Shown here in pieces: positions 15,502 to 24,000 of a DNA stretch of 64,000 nucleotides. Below the pieces are notes generated by a model that was not told where the DNA came from, did not search any database, and was given only the letters and a program-made list of their open reading frames with translations. A program made the translations under genes and the position numbers. Source of the stretch: an uncultured Actinomycetes bacterium (GTDB taxonomy: Bacteria > Actinomycetota > Actinomycetes > Nanopelagicales > Nanopelagicaceae). The DNA lies in NCBI GenBank assembly GCA_903928745.1, contig CAIYRR010000001.1, positions 22,230-86,229 on the forward strand, given 5' to 3'. How positions within the stretch are numbered: position 1 is the first letter of the stretch; each line of letters begins with the position of its first letter.

Positions 15502-16482
15502 TCAAAGTTCTGAAAATATTTGAGCGATTGATGGTGCGTCTTCTGATTCGAGAATTCCAAGACAAGTGTTTCGCAGGTTTTCTTGAGCCTCCAGTGACAA
15601 ATATGAAACAGTAGAGACGCCATCTACTCGCGCTAATGCGATTGCCGCCACGTGCCAACTTAGGTTGGGGGAGGGTGCGCGAAATGCATCCTGATACTGA
15701 GTTAAGAATGCCGATGCGCAATGAGCCAATTTCGATTGAATGGCAGGGCTTTGTGCATTTTCAAATTTGACCAACAAATGTCCCAAGAGGAATGCTAGAT
15801 CGAAAACTGGATTTCCAGCATGGGCGACTTCAAAATCCAAAATGATTGGTTCGTGCGATGAGGTAACCAGGATGTTCTTTGGTGAAAAATCTCCATGGAC
15901 TAGGCATGATTTGTCACTTTCAAGTTCAAGTATGAGCGCCTCAATCCGATGCACTATAACTGCGTGTTCGTTTGCGATTGCTCGATAAAAAGGAGTAATC
16001 CGCAACTGTTCAAAAAGTAAGTCCTCCTCGAAATCATTGAGGACGCCCAATGAATTTGCAGTGTGTTTATGCCATAAACCTAGAATCCGACCGAGTTCCC
16101 CGGCGACTTTTGGATTGATAGCACCCCTAAGAAGATCTTCTTTCCAGTTCGTGACATCTCTAGAAGCGCGCTGGAGAACGAGAGTGAAATGTTCAGGGTC
16201 AGAATCGATTAATTTGGGTACGTTGTTCGGTGTGATGTTTCGAAACACTTGTAGTGCGTCCGCTTCAACAATTGCGCGACGCTGGTCGGCTTTCCAGATG
16301 CTTGCAACTTTCAATTCGGGGAGCGCTTGTTTAAGAACTAGATCTACACCGTCGGCTTCCAGGCCAAGAACGACGTTGGAGATTCCGCCCGTGAGGACTT
16401 CGACGAGAATGACGGCGGAGGCAGGGAATATGCCTCGAGACTTTACGTATTCGATAACGCTTTTTTCGTCGAGTAAATCCAC
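15502..16482 (-). CDS. APH-family phosphotransferase (small-molecule kinase)
   Basis: A 326-aa protein kinase-like fold enzyme. Nucleotide loop GGISNVVLGLEADGVDLVLKQA holds the ATP-binding Lys; the catalytic loop is LVHGDFSPKNILV (about 193-205) and the metal site ILDFEVAHAGNPVFDLAFLLG (about 213-233). The order and GNPVFDLA resemble kinases of the choline/methylthioribose kinase group rather than true aminoglycoside kinases; no resistance role is implied. Its start is 9 bases after the SDR stop, forming a two-gene unit. Substrate unknown. Confidence 0.85.
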   Translation of the reverse strand: MDLLDEKSVIEYVKSRGIFPASAVILVEVLTGGISNVVLGLEADGVDLVLKQALPELKVASIWKADQRRAIVEADALQVFRNITPNNVPKLIDSDPEHFTLVLQRASRDVTNWKEDLLRGAINPKVAGELGRILGLWHKHTANSLGVLNDFEEDLLFEQLRITPFYRAIANEHAVIVHRIEALILELESDKSCLVHGDFSPKNILVTSSHEPIILDFEVAHAGNPVFDLAFLLGHLLVKFENAQSPAIQSKLAHCASAFLTQYQDAFRAPSPNLSWHVAAIALARVDGVSTVSYLSLEAQENLRNTCLGILESEDAPSIAQIFSEL

Positions 16483-16491
16483 CTGCCTAGA

Positions 16492-17187
16492 TTAAGGCAG
16501 ATATGTGACCGAGTGTGCGTTATCCACGAGAATGCTCTGACCGGAAATTGCGGTATTTAATTCACTGCCAAGCAGGTACACGCTGTTGGCAACATCATTT
16601 GGTGTGACAAGTTTGCCGATTGGCGTACATCCGAGGAGGTGGTCTACTTGATCAACCGCCAAAGCGTTTTGCGTCTTAGAGGTATCGACAATTCCTGGAA
16701 GAATTCCATTTACCAAAATGCCGTGTGATTTGCCCAGGTCGACAGCTAATGAGCGAACAAGTCCACCTACAGCTGCCTTTGAAATCGTGTAGGCAAGTTT
16801 TTCCTTATGTGAAAATACTTGCGCAAGGGAACTGATAATCACGATGTGTCCGTTTCGAGCAATTGCGTGCTCGCGGAGAAGAAACTTAGTTTTCTTTACG
16901 ATGAAACCCACGTTTGTTTCAAAAAGTGTGGTCAAAGCTTCATCACTTGTCGTTTGAATCGTCCCGTTCATATCAGTGCCTTGGGCAAAAACCACCGTAT
17001 TGAAATTGGCGCCTTCGAAAGGAGATTCGCTTTCAAAAGGAAGGACGATTTCGTTGGGCAATCCAGATTCGACGCGTACAACCGGGAAGACTTCCCATCC
17101 GTGGTTAATAAAGGTGCTGGAAATTGCCCCACCCAAGGCTCCGGTAGCCCCAAAAAGTAAAACTCGTTTATGTCCCATGACCATCAT
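16492..17187 (-). CDS. SDR-family oxidoreductase
   Basis: A 231-aa classical-type short-chain dehydrogenase: LLFGATGALGGA (about 10-21) for NAD(P), FAQGTD where NNAG is usual, active-site ISSLAQV with Ser and YTISKAAV with Tyr-x3-Lys (about 132-139), and LPGIVDT after. The N-terminus MMVMGHKR offers ATG 17187 or 17178; the shorter form fits family length. It leads the kinase gene at 16482, suggesting oxidation/reduction and phosphorylation of one unknown small metabolite. It diverges from the SAM-IV-controlled operon. Confidence 0.87.
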   Translation of the reverse strand: MMVMGHKRVLLFGATGALGGAISSTFINHGWEVFPVVRVESGLPNEIVLPFESESPFEGANFNTVVFAQGTDMNGTIQTTSDEALTTLFETNVGFIVKKTKFLLREHAIARNGHIVIISSLAQVFSHKEKLAYTISKAAVGGLVRSLAVDLGKSHGILVNGILPGIVDTSKTQNALAVDQVDHLLGCTPIGKLVTPNDVANSVYLLGSELNTAISGQSILVDNAHSVTYLP

Positions 17188-17362
17188 TTCCGTATCGCTT
17201 CGAACTCCCTAGAGCGTTAAGTTGAAACTCAAACGCACAAGACAAGGTTCCCATACGAGCACTTCAATATAAATGGAATTGAGCAATGGCACCCCTCACA
17301 CATTGATTGCGAATTGTGAATTTTGGGTGCTTTCTTTGCAACTGACTTGCAGATTCTCATAA

Positions 17363-17392
17363 TTGACTTCAAAGAAATTGAAAGTTTTGCTA
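17363..17392 (+). promoter_or_regulatory. Promoter of the SAM-IV-controlled operon
   Basis: TTGACT at 17363-17368 and TTGCTA at 17387-17392 are separated by 18 bases; the predicted transcript would start just before the riboswitch at about 17400. The remaining intergenic bases 17212-17362 show nothing recognisable. Confidence 0.5.
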
Positions 17393-17402
17393 GGGTTCAC
17401 GC

Positions 17403-17506
17403 AGGTTATGAGCATCAGCGTTAAGCCTCAGCTAGCTGATCAGCAACCCTCCATCGCGGTGGGGTGCTCTGAGTGAAGACCCGGTCGGGCGCACGGTGCC
17501 CCGACA
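17403..17506 (+). ncRNA. SAM-IV riboswitch
   Basis: The segment follows the SAM-IV consensus as I remember it: P1 GGTT (17404-17407) pairs with GACC (17478-17481); the SAM core GGTTATGAGC, AGCAACCCTCC and GGTGGGGTGCTC are all present in order; an extra hairpin outside P1 (17484-17489 with 17501-17505) is the hallmark that separates SAM-IV from SAM-I. The class is known from Actinomycetales. It lies about 40 bases before the substrate-binding protein start, with no obvious terminator hairpin, so control may be translational. It ties the transporter to S-adenosylmethionine level. Confidence 0.85.
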
Positions 17507-17547
17507 AGCGCAGATCTCCTTACGAGATTATGAAAGGTATTTCTACT

Positions 17548-18393
17548 ATGACGAAATTAACAAGAATCGCACCTGTTGCGGTGCTCGCTCTTGCTTTTGC
17601 GGCACTCACTGGCACTTACACAAGTGCATCGGCGGCAAGCACGTGCGCTCCATCTAGCCTGAAGACAGTCACTGCAAATACGTTGACCATAGCCACAGGT
17701 GAACCTGCTTATCCACCATATGTTATCGATGACAAGCCAGAGTCGGGCAAAGGATTTGAAGCCGCAGTTGCATATGCAGTTGCGAAGAAACTCGGATACA
17801 CGAATGCGCAAGTAAAGTGGATTCGTACTTCATTTGATTCTGCAATTGCTCCTGGACCAAAGAAATTTGATTTCAATATCCAGCAATACTCGATTAGTGC
17901 CGATCGTGCGAAGGTTGTTGATTTCTCGACTTACTATTACAAATCCAATCAAGCCATTGTTACCTTCAAGGGGAGCAAGCTAGATGGAGTAAAGAGCATT
18001 GCAGCTGTTAAGGCCTCAAAAGCCAAAATCGGTGCAGCCGTTTCATCAACTTCCCTTGATGCTGTATCAAAGCGACTCGGAGTGAAACCACAGGTATTTA
18101 ACGATAACGCTGCTGCAGTAACTGCTTTGAAGAATAAGCAGATTGATGGTCTTGTCGTTGATCTTCCAACAGCTTTCTATCTATCGGCAGCAGAGATTCC
18201 TAACGGAGTAATTGCTGGACAATTTGTAAACGTTGATAAGGCTGATCAAGGTGCGGGCCTCTTGCTTGCCAAGAAGAGCCCTATCACTGCATGTGTCACA
18301 AAAGCTCTAGAAGCAGTACGCGCGAGTGGGGAATTAGCGACAATAACCACAAAGTGGCTCACGACTGCTGCGGGTGCACCACTGCTTAAGTAG
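17548..18393 (+). CDS. ABC transporter substrate-binding protein (SBP_bac_3, amino acid type), SAM-regulated
   Basis: A 281-aa secreted protein with signal peptide (KLTRIAPVAVLALAFAAL, cleavage near SASA-AS). The mature part has the SBP_bac_3 fold: LTIATGEPAYPPYVID, GKGFEAAVAYAVAKKLGY, FDFNIQQYSISADRAKVVDFSTYYY and KNKQIDGLVVDLPTAFYLS. Start ATG 17548 is preferred (AAAGG 10 bases upstream) over ATG 17530. Fold suggests polar amino acids, but the SAM-IV riboswitch upstream points to methionine, a methionine derivative or another sulfur amino acid. Confidence 0.9.
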   Translation: MTKLTRIAPVAVLALAFAALTGTYTSASAASTCAPSSLKTVTANTLTIATGEPAYPPYVIDDKPESGKGFEAAVAYAVAKKLGYTNAQVKWIRTSFDSAIAPGPKKFDFNIQQYSISADRAKVVDFSTYYYKSNQAIVTFKGSKLDGVKSIAAVKASKAKIGAAVSSTSLDAVSKRLGVKPQVFNDNAAAVTALKNKQIDGLVVDLPTAFYLSAAEIPNGVIAGQFVNVDKADQGAGLLLAKKSPITACVTKALEAVRASGELATITTKWLTTAAGAPLLK

Positions 18394-18414
18394 TTCTCAA
18401 GCAATCGAACTCAC

Positions 18415-18420
18415 TAAACT
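18415..18420 (+). promoter_or_regulatory. -10 element of an internal leaderless promoter before the permease
   Basis: TAAACT ends 6 bases before ATG 18427; there is no ribosome site. If used, permease, ATPase and amidohydrolase have a second transcript that escapes the riboswitch. Confidence 0.4.
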
Positions 18421-18426
18421 AGCTAT

Positions 18427-19338
18427 ATGTCTGAAGAGGTAAGGCGCGGAGATGGGTCATCCCACTCCGCGCCTTACTCTTTTGGCGGGGAGTGGACTCC
18501 AACCGCCATCGAAATGGAACGTCGCGCTTCCCGTAAAAGGACTGTGCGTAAGAATGCTCTGGTCGCGGCACTTTCCAGCATCTTTGTCTTGGGCACTATC
18601 TCTTCAATTGTCGTCACTTCACCAGGTTGGAAAGTTTTATCGGCCACTTTTTTTGATTGGTCATATGGATTTAGTATTTTGCCTAAAGTCCTGGCAGGTT
18701 TCTTTGAATCCAACGTCATTCTCACCCTGATTGCATCAGTATCGGTAGCAGTGATCGGATTGACGCTTGCTCTCATACGAACTTCAAGGTCACCGGCTCT
18801 TACACCTTTTAGAATCCTTGCAACAATTTATGTAGATATGTTCCGCGGCATTCCTATGCTTTTGATCATTTTGCTCGTTGGTTTTGGAGTTCCAGCACTT
18901 CAACTCAAAGGTGTAACCAACAATGTTTTCATCTTGGGAATTATTGCTGTCATCATCACTTATAGCGCCTATGTAGCAGAGGTGATTCGAAGCGGAATCT
19001 TGACGGTGCATCCAAGCCAAAGAGCTGCAGCGCGCTCATTGGGATTATCAAATTTTCAGACGCTTCGATATGTGGTGCTACCGCAGGCGCTGCGTCGCGT
19101 CACCCCTCCGCTTCTCAATGACTTAGTTGCCTTGATTAAAGACACAGGCTTGGTCTCGATTCTTGGAGTCACTGACGCAATTCGTGCAGCACAAATTGAA
19201 GCAAGCCGTACTTTTAATTACACACCTTACGTAATGGCTGCTTGTGTATTTTTACTTGTCACAATCCCTTTAACTCGATTTACCGATCGTACGTTGCGTC
19301 GATCCATTGAGCGCCAGAATGCGCAGGGTCAGGCATGA
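18427..19338 (+). CDS. Amino acid ABC transporter permease (HisM/GlnP type)
   Basis: A 303-aa inner-membrane permease, about five or six TM helices after a ~45-residue cytosolic N-terminus. Family marks: YVDMFRGIPMLLIILLV (about 137-153), YSAYVAEVIRSGILTVHPSQRAAARSLGLSNFQTLRYVVLPQALRR with the EAA loop (about 180-220), and LIKDTGLVSILGVTDAI. Pairs with the preceding binding protein and the ATPase, whose start overlaps by ATGA. Confidence 0.92.
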   Translation: MSEEVRRGDGSSHSAPYSFGGEWTPTAIEMERRASRKRTVRKNALVAALSSIFVLGTISSIVVTSPGWKVLSATFFDWSYGFSILPKVLAGFFESNVILTLIASVSVAVIGLTLALIRTSRSPALTPFRILATIYVDMFRGIPMLLIILLVGFGVPALQLKGVTNNVFILGIIAVIITYSAYVAEVIRSGILTVHPSQRAAARSLGLSNFQTLRYVVLPQALRRVTPPLLNDLVALIKDTGLVSILGVTDAIRAAQIEASRTFNYTPYVMAACVFLLVTIPLTRFTDRTLRRSIERQNAQGQA

Positions 19339-20084
19339 GCATTCCCGTACTGGAGGTCGTAGAGGTTCGAAAAGCATTCGGCAGCGAACTCGTTCTGGAA
19401 GATATCTCCATAACTGTTCCAGAACATACTGCGACCGTTCTTATTGGGGCTTCAGGTTCAGGAAAATCAACCCTATTGCGGTGTATAAATCTCCTTGAGC
19501 TTGTCGATGATGGAACTATCAAACTTGATGGTCAAGAGATCACTTCGGTCGCAACAAATTCCGACGACGTACGTCGCAAGTTAGGTATGGTTTTTCAATC
19601 CTTCAATCTCTTTCCTCATATGAAAGTTCTCGACAACATCATTTTGGCCCCTATGCGCGTGCACAAGATGAGCCGAGAAGAGGCTACAGAGAAGGCTCTT
19701 GAACTCTTGAAACGCTTTGGATTGAGTGAAAAGGCTGATCAGTACCCAGATCGTCTCAGTGGTGGCCAACAGCAAAGAGTGGCGATTATTCGCTCATTGG
19801 CAGTGGAGCCAAGGCTTTTACTTCTCGATGAAGTGACATCTGCACTCGATCCTGTACTTGTGAACGAAGTGCTGAGCACTGTTCGCGACCTCAAAGATCA
19901 CGGCATGACCATGGTCTTGGCCACGCACGAAATGGGTTTTGCTAAGCAAGTAGCCGATGAGGTGTGCTTTCTAGAAAAAGGTCGCATTCTTGAGTGGGGA
20001 AGTCCTGAAAAAATGTTAGAAAACCCCACTAATCCACGGACCAAGGATTTCTTGCAACGCGTTCATGAGGCCGGAAGGCTCTAG
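19335..20084 (+). CDS. Amino acid ABC transporter ATP-binding protein
   Basis: A 249-aa ATPase: Walker A GASGSGKST (about 36-44), Q-loop MVFQSFNLFPHM, signature LSGGQQQR (about 140-147), Walker B LLLLDEVTSALD (about 160-171), H-loop THEM. The VTSALDP variant (Val where most importers have Pro) is common in GlnQ/ArtP-like subunits. Overlaps permease and amidohydrolase genes, so the three are made together. Confidence 0.94.
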   Translation: MSIPVLEVVEVRKAFGSELVLEDISITVPEHTATVLIGASGSGKSTLLRCINLLELVDDGTIKLDGQEITSVATNSDDVRRKLGMVFQSFNLFPHMKVLDNIILAPMRVHKMSREEATEKALELLKRFGLSEKADQYPDRLSGGQQQRVAIIRSLAVEPRLLLLDEVTSALDPVLVNEVLSTVRDLKDHGMTMVLATHEMGFAKQVADEVCFLEKGRILEWGSPEKMLENPTNPRTKDFLQRVHEAGRL

Positions 20085-20887
20085 TGAATCCAAGTAATTT
20101 CGAAATTATTCCTGGTTCACCAGAGTCATCAGTAATTCTTCATGTACCACATTCCTCAAGATTCATTCCAGATGATGTGCGTGCTGAGATTCTTCTCGAT
20201 GACATTCAACTTTGCGCCGAGTTAAATGAAATGACCGACACCCTTACTGACGTGATTGCGTTGCAAGCGTCTGACAAGTCAGCCTTGAAACCTTGGCTCT
20301 TTATAAATAGGTATTCGCGACTCGTTATCGACCCTGAGCGTTTTCCCGATGAACGAGAAGTCATGAACAAGGTCGGTATGGGTGCGGTATATCGAAAATG
20401 TGCAGATGGTCAGGACCTAAGAGCTCTCGACTTTGCTCATGAAAAGGATCTACTTGATTCGTTTTTTCATCCATATGCCGATGCTCTTGAGCAGTTGGTG
20501 TCAGAGCGTCTAATCGCGCTGGGAGAAGTAACGATTATCGACGTGCATTCCTATCGACCAGAGCAACATCAGAATGCCGTTAATCACGGACAACGGCGAC
20601 CTGCGATGTGTCTTGGAACCGATGATTTTCACACCTCAAAATTACTTGTTGGTCAGGCAGAGGCAGCGTTTGCAATATTGGGTGAAACATTTCTGAATGA
20701 ACCGTACGCGGGAACGTATGTTCCACTTAAATACTATGGAGTGGATTCCAGGGTTTCATCGATAATGATGGAAACACGCGCCGACACATTCCTGGATGCA
20801 GGGCTTGAATTCCATGACGGCGCGGACCAAGTTATTGGCGCTCTCGCCAGTCTGGTAAATCAAATTCCAAGCGCACGAAGGAACTGA
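20084..20887 (+). CDS. N-formylglutamate amidohydrolase-family protein
   Basis: A 267-aa zinc-hydrolase of the FGase (HutG/PF05013) family: HVPHSSRFIP (about 20-29) gives the first metal His, NRYSRLVIDPERF, DVHSY (about 151-155), CLGTDDFHT and METRADTF with the catalytic acid. GTG start overlaps the ATPase stop by one base. Family members release formate from N-formyl amino acids. Its position in a SAM-IV-controlled importer operon makes N-formylmethionine or an N-formylated sulfur compound a plausible substrate (inference); no hut genes are nearby. Confidence 0.85.
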   Translation: MNPSNFEIIPGSPESSVILHVPHSSRFIPDDVRAEILLDDIQLCAELNEMTDTLTDVIALQASDKSALKPWLFINRYSRLVIDPERFPDEREVMNKVGMGAVYRKCADGQDLRALDFAHEKDLLDSFFHPYADALEQLVSERLIALGEVTIIDVHSYRPEQHQNAVNHGQRRPAMCLGTDDFHTSKLLVGQAEAAFAILGETFLNEPYAGTYVPLKYYGVDSRVSSIMMETRADTFLDAGLEFHDGADQVIGALASLVNQIPSARRN

Positions 20888-20934
20888 GGATTGGGAAAAA
20901 GGGGTCGGTGATTCCCATTTTCTCTAATGTGTCG

Positions 20935-20940
20935 TATTCT
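20935..20940 (+). promoter_or_regulatory. -10 element of leaderless promoter at 20947
   Basis: TATTCT ends 6 bases before ATG 20947, which is why this start is chosen over GTG 20908 (which has AAAGGGG upstream). Confidence 0.45.
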
Positions 20941-20946
20941 CACGCG

Positions 20947-21465
20947 ATGTTAAGTACACGCCTTTTCCGAAGTCTGGCACTTAACGCCATCTTTCTTTTG
21001 AGCATCTCCCTAGCGCACCATATGGGCGGGGGAGACTTGCAGTTTTCGCCAACAGTAATTCCGCTCTTCGTTTTCTCTGTTGCGATTCTTACTACTCGGC
21101 CACCTCGTGAGCTGCAAGGTCCAACGCTGGCCCTTATTCTCGTAGCCTTTCAAGTCATAGGGCATTTCACCTCGAATGTGCCGCCTGCTCAATCGACACT
21201 CAGAATGAGCTTCTCTCATATTTTTGCTGTGGTGGCGAGTTACGTCTTAACTCGGAAGAGTGAAAATTACATTCTGAATTTATTGGCTTTCGTGCAGTGG
21301 GCATTTATTCCAAGAACTTTTCGAAGCTTTGTGTTTTCTTTCTTCAAAGGTGTTCTCATTGTCTTCGGAATGGGCACTCTGCATTCCGAACGTTGCGGAG
21401 AAATCTTCCGTAATAGAGCGCCACCTTTCGAGTTAGGCAGAATGAGAATAACGACACCCGCATAG
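20947..21465 (+). CDS. Multi-pass membrane protein of unknown function, near copper proteins
   Basis: A 172-aa protein with about four TM helices and a basic cytosolic tail. The first helix ends in LAHHMGGGDLQF, and a second His occurs in MSFSHIFAVVA, so His residues sit at membrane ends where a metal could be bound. I do not recognise the family. It is followed by YcnI-like and CopC-like genes, and could take the role that CopD plays elsewhere; this is context only. An alternative GTG start at 20908 would add 13 residues. Confidence 0.65.
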   Translation: MLSTRLFRSLALNAIFLLSISLAHHMGGGDLQFSPTVIPLFVFSVAILTTRPPRELQGPTLALILVAFQVIGHFTSNVPPAQSTLRMSFSHIFAVVASYVLTRKSENYILNLLAFVQWAFIPRTFRSFVFSFFKGVLIVFGMGTLHSERCGEIFRNRAPPFELGRMRITTPA

Positions 21466-21523
21466 TTATTCGGTTTTTCCTGCCTACGCAATGCGGAAAT
21501 TTCGCTACCCAAAAGGATTACAC

Positions 21524-22084
21524 ATGAAAAGAAAAGTCTTAACAATCTTGACTGCTTCCATAATTGCCCTGGGCGTCTCTACGGCTCCAGCAAATGCACA
21601 TGTATCTATTCAACTCAAAGGCTCATCGGATCTGGCTGGAACGTCCAGTCGCATTTGGATGAGTCTCGGACATGGTTGCACCTACCAGGCAATCAAATAT
21701 GGAACCAGTATCTTTTCCGTGAAGGTACCGGCTAGCGCTGGAAAACCAACTCCTGAATTCCATCAAGGATTCAAGACATCGGTTGTCGCTTCAACTACGG
21801 CGGATGCAACGGGAACTCCTGATTTTTACACCGTTACCTGGACAGCCAAATCTCGTAACTGGGTAATCGATGATGGAACTTTCTACGATTTTGGTCTAAA
21901 AGTTACCTGGAGCAAAGTTGCTCAGAAGATTAATTTTGAGACCACTCAAACTTGCTTTGGACCCGCAGTCCCAGGTCAATCCAAGAAGCCGCTTTTCCTA
22001 CGTTGGACTATCACTGATGGCACAACCAAGGCAGCAACGGATGATACTGAATTTGGTCCAGCGCCTTCGATAACTACGAAGTAG
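21524..22084 (+). CDS. YcnI-like (DUF1775) secreted copper-binding protein
   Basis: A 186-aa secreted protein. Signal peptide of about 25 residues ends APANA-H, so the mature protein begins with His (HVSIQLKG), the residue that binds Cu(II) in YcnI. DUF1775 features follow: GCTY near residue 55, FSVKVPAS, TWTAKSRNWVIDDGTFYDFGLKVTW, and TTQTCFG. The typical Trp near the start of the copper brace is not obvious. ATG 21524 with AAAAGGA upstream replaces a longer frame from 21491. Closed by a strong hairpin; CopC follows. Confidence 0.85.
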   Translation: MKRKVLTILTASIIALGVSTAPANAHVSIQLKGSSDLAGTSSRIWMSLGHGCTYQAIKYGTSIFSVKVPASAGKPTPEFHQGFKTSVVASTTADATGTPDFYTVTWTAKSRNWVIDDGTFYDFGLKVTWSKVAQKINFETTQTCFGPAVPGQSKKPLFLRWTITDGTTKAATDDTEFGPAPSITTK

Positions 22085-22105
22085 CTCATTCGGTAATCAA
22101 GTAGT

Positions 22106-22153
22106 TAACCGGGTGGTTTGAAAGTAATTTCGACCAATCAAACCACCCGGTTA
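22106..22153 (+). terminator. Perfect hairpin between ycnI-like and copC-like genes
   Basis: A 16-bp perfect inverted repeat, arms 22106-22121 and 22138-22153, loop 16 bases. No T-run follows, so termination strength is uncertain; could also be a processing or attenuation structure before copC. Confidence 0.7.
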
Positions 22154-22178
22154 CTCAACCTAGAGTCTGGAGAATTTA

Positions 22179-22667
22179 ATGATTTCAAAAGTAGGGCGCA
22201 TTCTTCTTGCTGCTTCATTGTTGTCGGTCTCGTATCTACCTAATGCTCAAGCCCATGCACAGTTGGTAGATGCAAACCCCAAGGCCAACGCTAGATTGCA
22301 ATCATTACCAGAAAGAGTCCGATTGGAATTTGATGGCAATCTCATCACGATTGGTGATTCTCAGGCGAATGTAATTTTGGTGAAGGACTCGAAAGGTAAT
22401 CAAATAGATTTAGGTGATTCCGTTGTCGGTGGGGCACGCTTGACCGTAATTCTAAAGTCACAACAGGTTGTCGGTCGCATTTCTGTGGCCTATCGCGTTG
22501 TTTCCGAAGACGGACACCCAATTGAGGGCGATTACTATTTCACTGTATTAGGTAGTGTTGCAGCAAGCGTGCCGACAAAAATAACGATTACATGTATCAA
22601 GTCGAAGAAAAAATTAAAGATAACGGGCGTCAATCCAAAATGTTCATCCGGTTGGAAGAAATTGTAG
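22179..22667 (+). CDS. CopC-domain secreted protein with Cys-containing basic tail
   Basis: A 162-aa secreted protein. After a ~25-residue signal peptide (ending AQA-H) the mature chain begins HAQLVDANPKANA, the N-terminal His of CopC, and SEDGHPIEGDYYFTV supplies the second copper site. Actinobacterial YcnJ normally continues into CopD membrane helices; here it stops after the CopC fold. The last ~30 residues (about 132-162) are a Lys-rich segment with two Cys (ITCIKSKKKLKITG, PKCSSGWKKL) not part of CopC. GGAGAA precedes ATG 22179. Confidence 0.85.
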   Translation: MISKVGRILLAASLLSVSYLPNAQAHAQLVDANPKANARLQSLPERVRLEFDGNLITIGDSQANVILVKDSKGNQIDLGDSVVGGARLTVILKSQQVVGRISVAYRVVSEDGHPIEGDYYFTVLGSVAASVPTKITITCIKSKKKLKITGVNPKCSSGWKKL

Positions 22668-22743
22668 AACCCGGAGCCCAGGAATAGTTGCGATATACTT
22701 GGACCTCGTTCGTACGGCTTCTCTCCAACGATAAGGAATTAAA

Positions 22744-24000
22744 TTGACTCACGGCTTGTTGCCAACGCGCTCAGAATATCGTTTGGATCGTAAATCTCTC
22801 TCCATAGACCTTGTAGCGGGTGTAACTGTTGCTGTCGTTGCTCTTCCCCTTGCCCTGGGTTTTGGCATAACTACTGGAATGTCCGCAGCGGCAGGTTTAA
22901 CAACGGCCATCATTGCAGGATTTCTAGCAGCAGTATTCGGTGGTTCTAATTACCAGGTGAGTGGCCCAACAGGGGCAATGACTGTTGTCTTGATACCAAT
23001 AATCCATCAATACGGGATTGTGGCGATTCCATTCCTTGGGGTAATTGCAGGTTTGATTGTGATTGCCATGGCTCTATTTCGCTTAGGTGTCGTTATAAAC
23101 AGGGTGCCCTGGGCAGTAGTCGAGGGCTTTACCGTCGGAATTGCTTGCGTCATTGCTCTACAACAACTTCCTTTAGCCTTCGGTATTACCAAAGCCAAAG
23201 GGGAACGGTCACTCGTTGTTGCCTGGGGGACAGTTCGTAATGCATTAAACGCAGGACTTCATTGGCAGACCCTATTTATCGTGGCTCTGACTTTAATTGT
23301 AAAGTTCGGGTATCCAAGAGTTTCACGAGCACTGAAAGTCAAAGTTCATATTCCTGCAAGCTTTATCGCGATATTAGTTTCACTGGTCGTTGTAAAAATA
23401 TTCTCTTTGTCGGTAAAAACGATCGGGGATATTCCACGTAGTGTGGGAAGTTGGCGAGGTCAAGATTTTTCATTGAATGACATCACCCATATTCTCTGGC
23501 CAGCATTTCTCATCGCTCTGCTTTGTGCCATCGAATCTTTGCTCTCGGCTCGCGTAGCAGACGGTCTTGCACATGTTCCTAAAGAAAAGCATTACAGCCC
23601 TAATCGTGAATTACTTGGACAGGGAATTGGGACGGCTGTTTCATCACTCTTCGGAGGAATGCCTGCAACCGGTGCGATTGCCCGTACAAGCGTCAATGTT
23701 CGAGCTCATGCTCAGACGCGCTTGGCATCTGTCTTTCACGCATTTGTTTTACTCTTTATCGCCCTTATTGCTGCGCCCTGGGTAAGTCAGATTCCGGCCG
23801 CCGCAATTGCAGGGGTACTTCTCGGAACGAGTTACAGAATTCTTAATCCAACATCCCTGAAAGAATCTTTGCGAACCACAAAGAGCGAGGCAACAGTCCT
23901 ATTAGTTACTGCAATCGCAACGGTAGCTATTGATCTTATTTGGGGAATCGGCATCGGTATTTGCCTGTATTACATACTCAAGAAAATCAATCACCGCTAA
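22744..24000 (+). CDS. SulP-family anion transporter lacking STAS domain
   Basis: A 418-aa transporter with 12 or so TM segments. SulP marks: DLVAGVTVAVVALPLALGFGI (about 21-41), NYQVSGPTGAMTVVL (about 76-90), and the late GQGIGTAVSSLFGGMPATGAIARTSVNV. Substrates in the family are sulfate, bicarbonate or other anions. The protein ends right after the last helix, without the C-terminal STAS domain normal in ~550-aa members. TTG start with AAGGA seven bases upstream; TATACT at about 22693 may be its -10. Ends with a 4-bp stop overlap with the convergent ABC exporter. Confidence 0.88.
   Translation: MTHGLLPTRSEYRLDRKSLSIDLVAGVTVAVVALPLALGFGITTGMSAAAGLTTAIIAGFLAAVFGGSNYQVSGPTGAMTVVLIPIIHQYGIVAIPFLGVIAGLIVIAMALFRLGVVINRVPWAVVEGFTVGIACVIALQQLPLAFGITKAKGERSLVVAWGTVRNALNAGLHWQTLFIVALTLIVKFGYPRVSRALKVKVHIPASFIAILVSLVVVKIFSLSVKTIGDIPRSVGSWRGQDFSLNDITHILWPAFLIALLCAIESLLSARVADGLAHVPKEKHYSPNRELLGQGIGTAVSSLFGGMPATGAIARTSVNVRAHAQTRLASVFHAFVLLFIALIAAPWVSQIPAAAIAGVLLGTSYRILNPTSLKESLRTTKSEATVLLVTAIATVAIDLIWGIGIGICLYYILKKINHR

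Noticed and set aside
15502-16482. Aminoglycoside resistance gene
   Set aside because: Only the general APH fold is shared; neighbours are metabolic and motifs fit small-metabolite kinases better.
23007-23198. Possible small minus-strand gene inside sulP
   Set aside because: No ribosome site or start context; antisense of TM helices gives open frames by composition.
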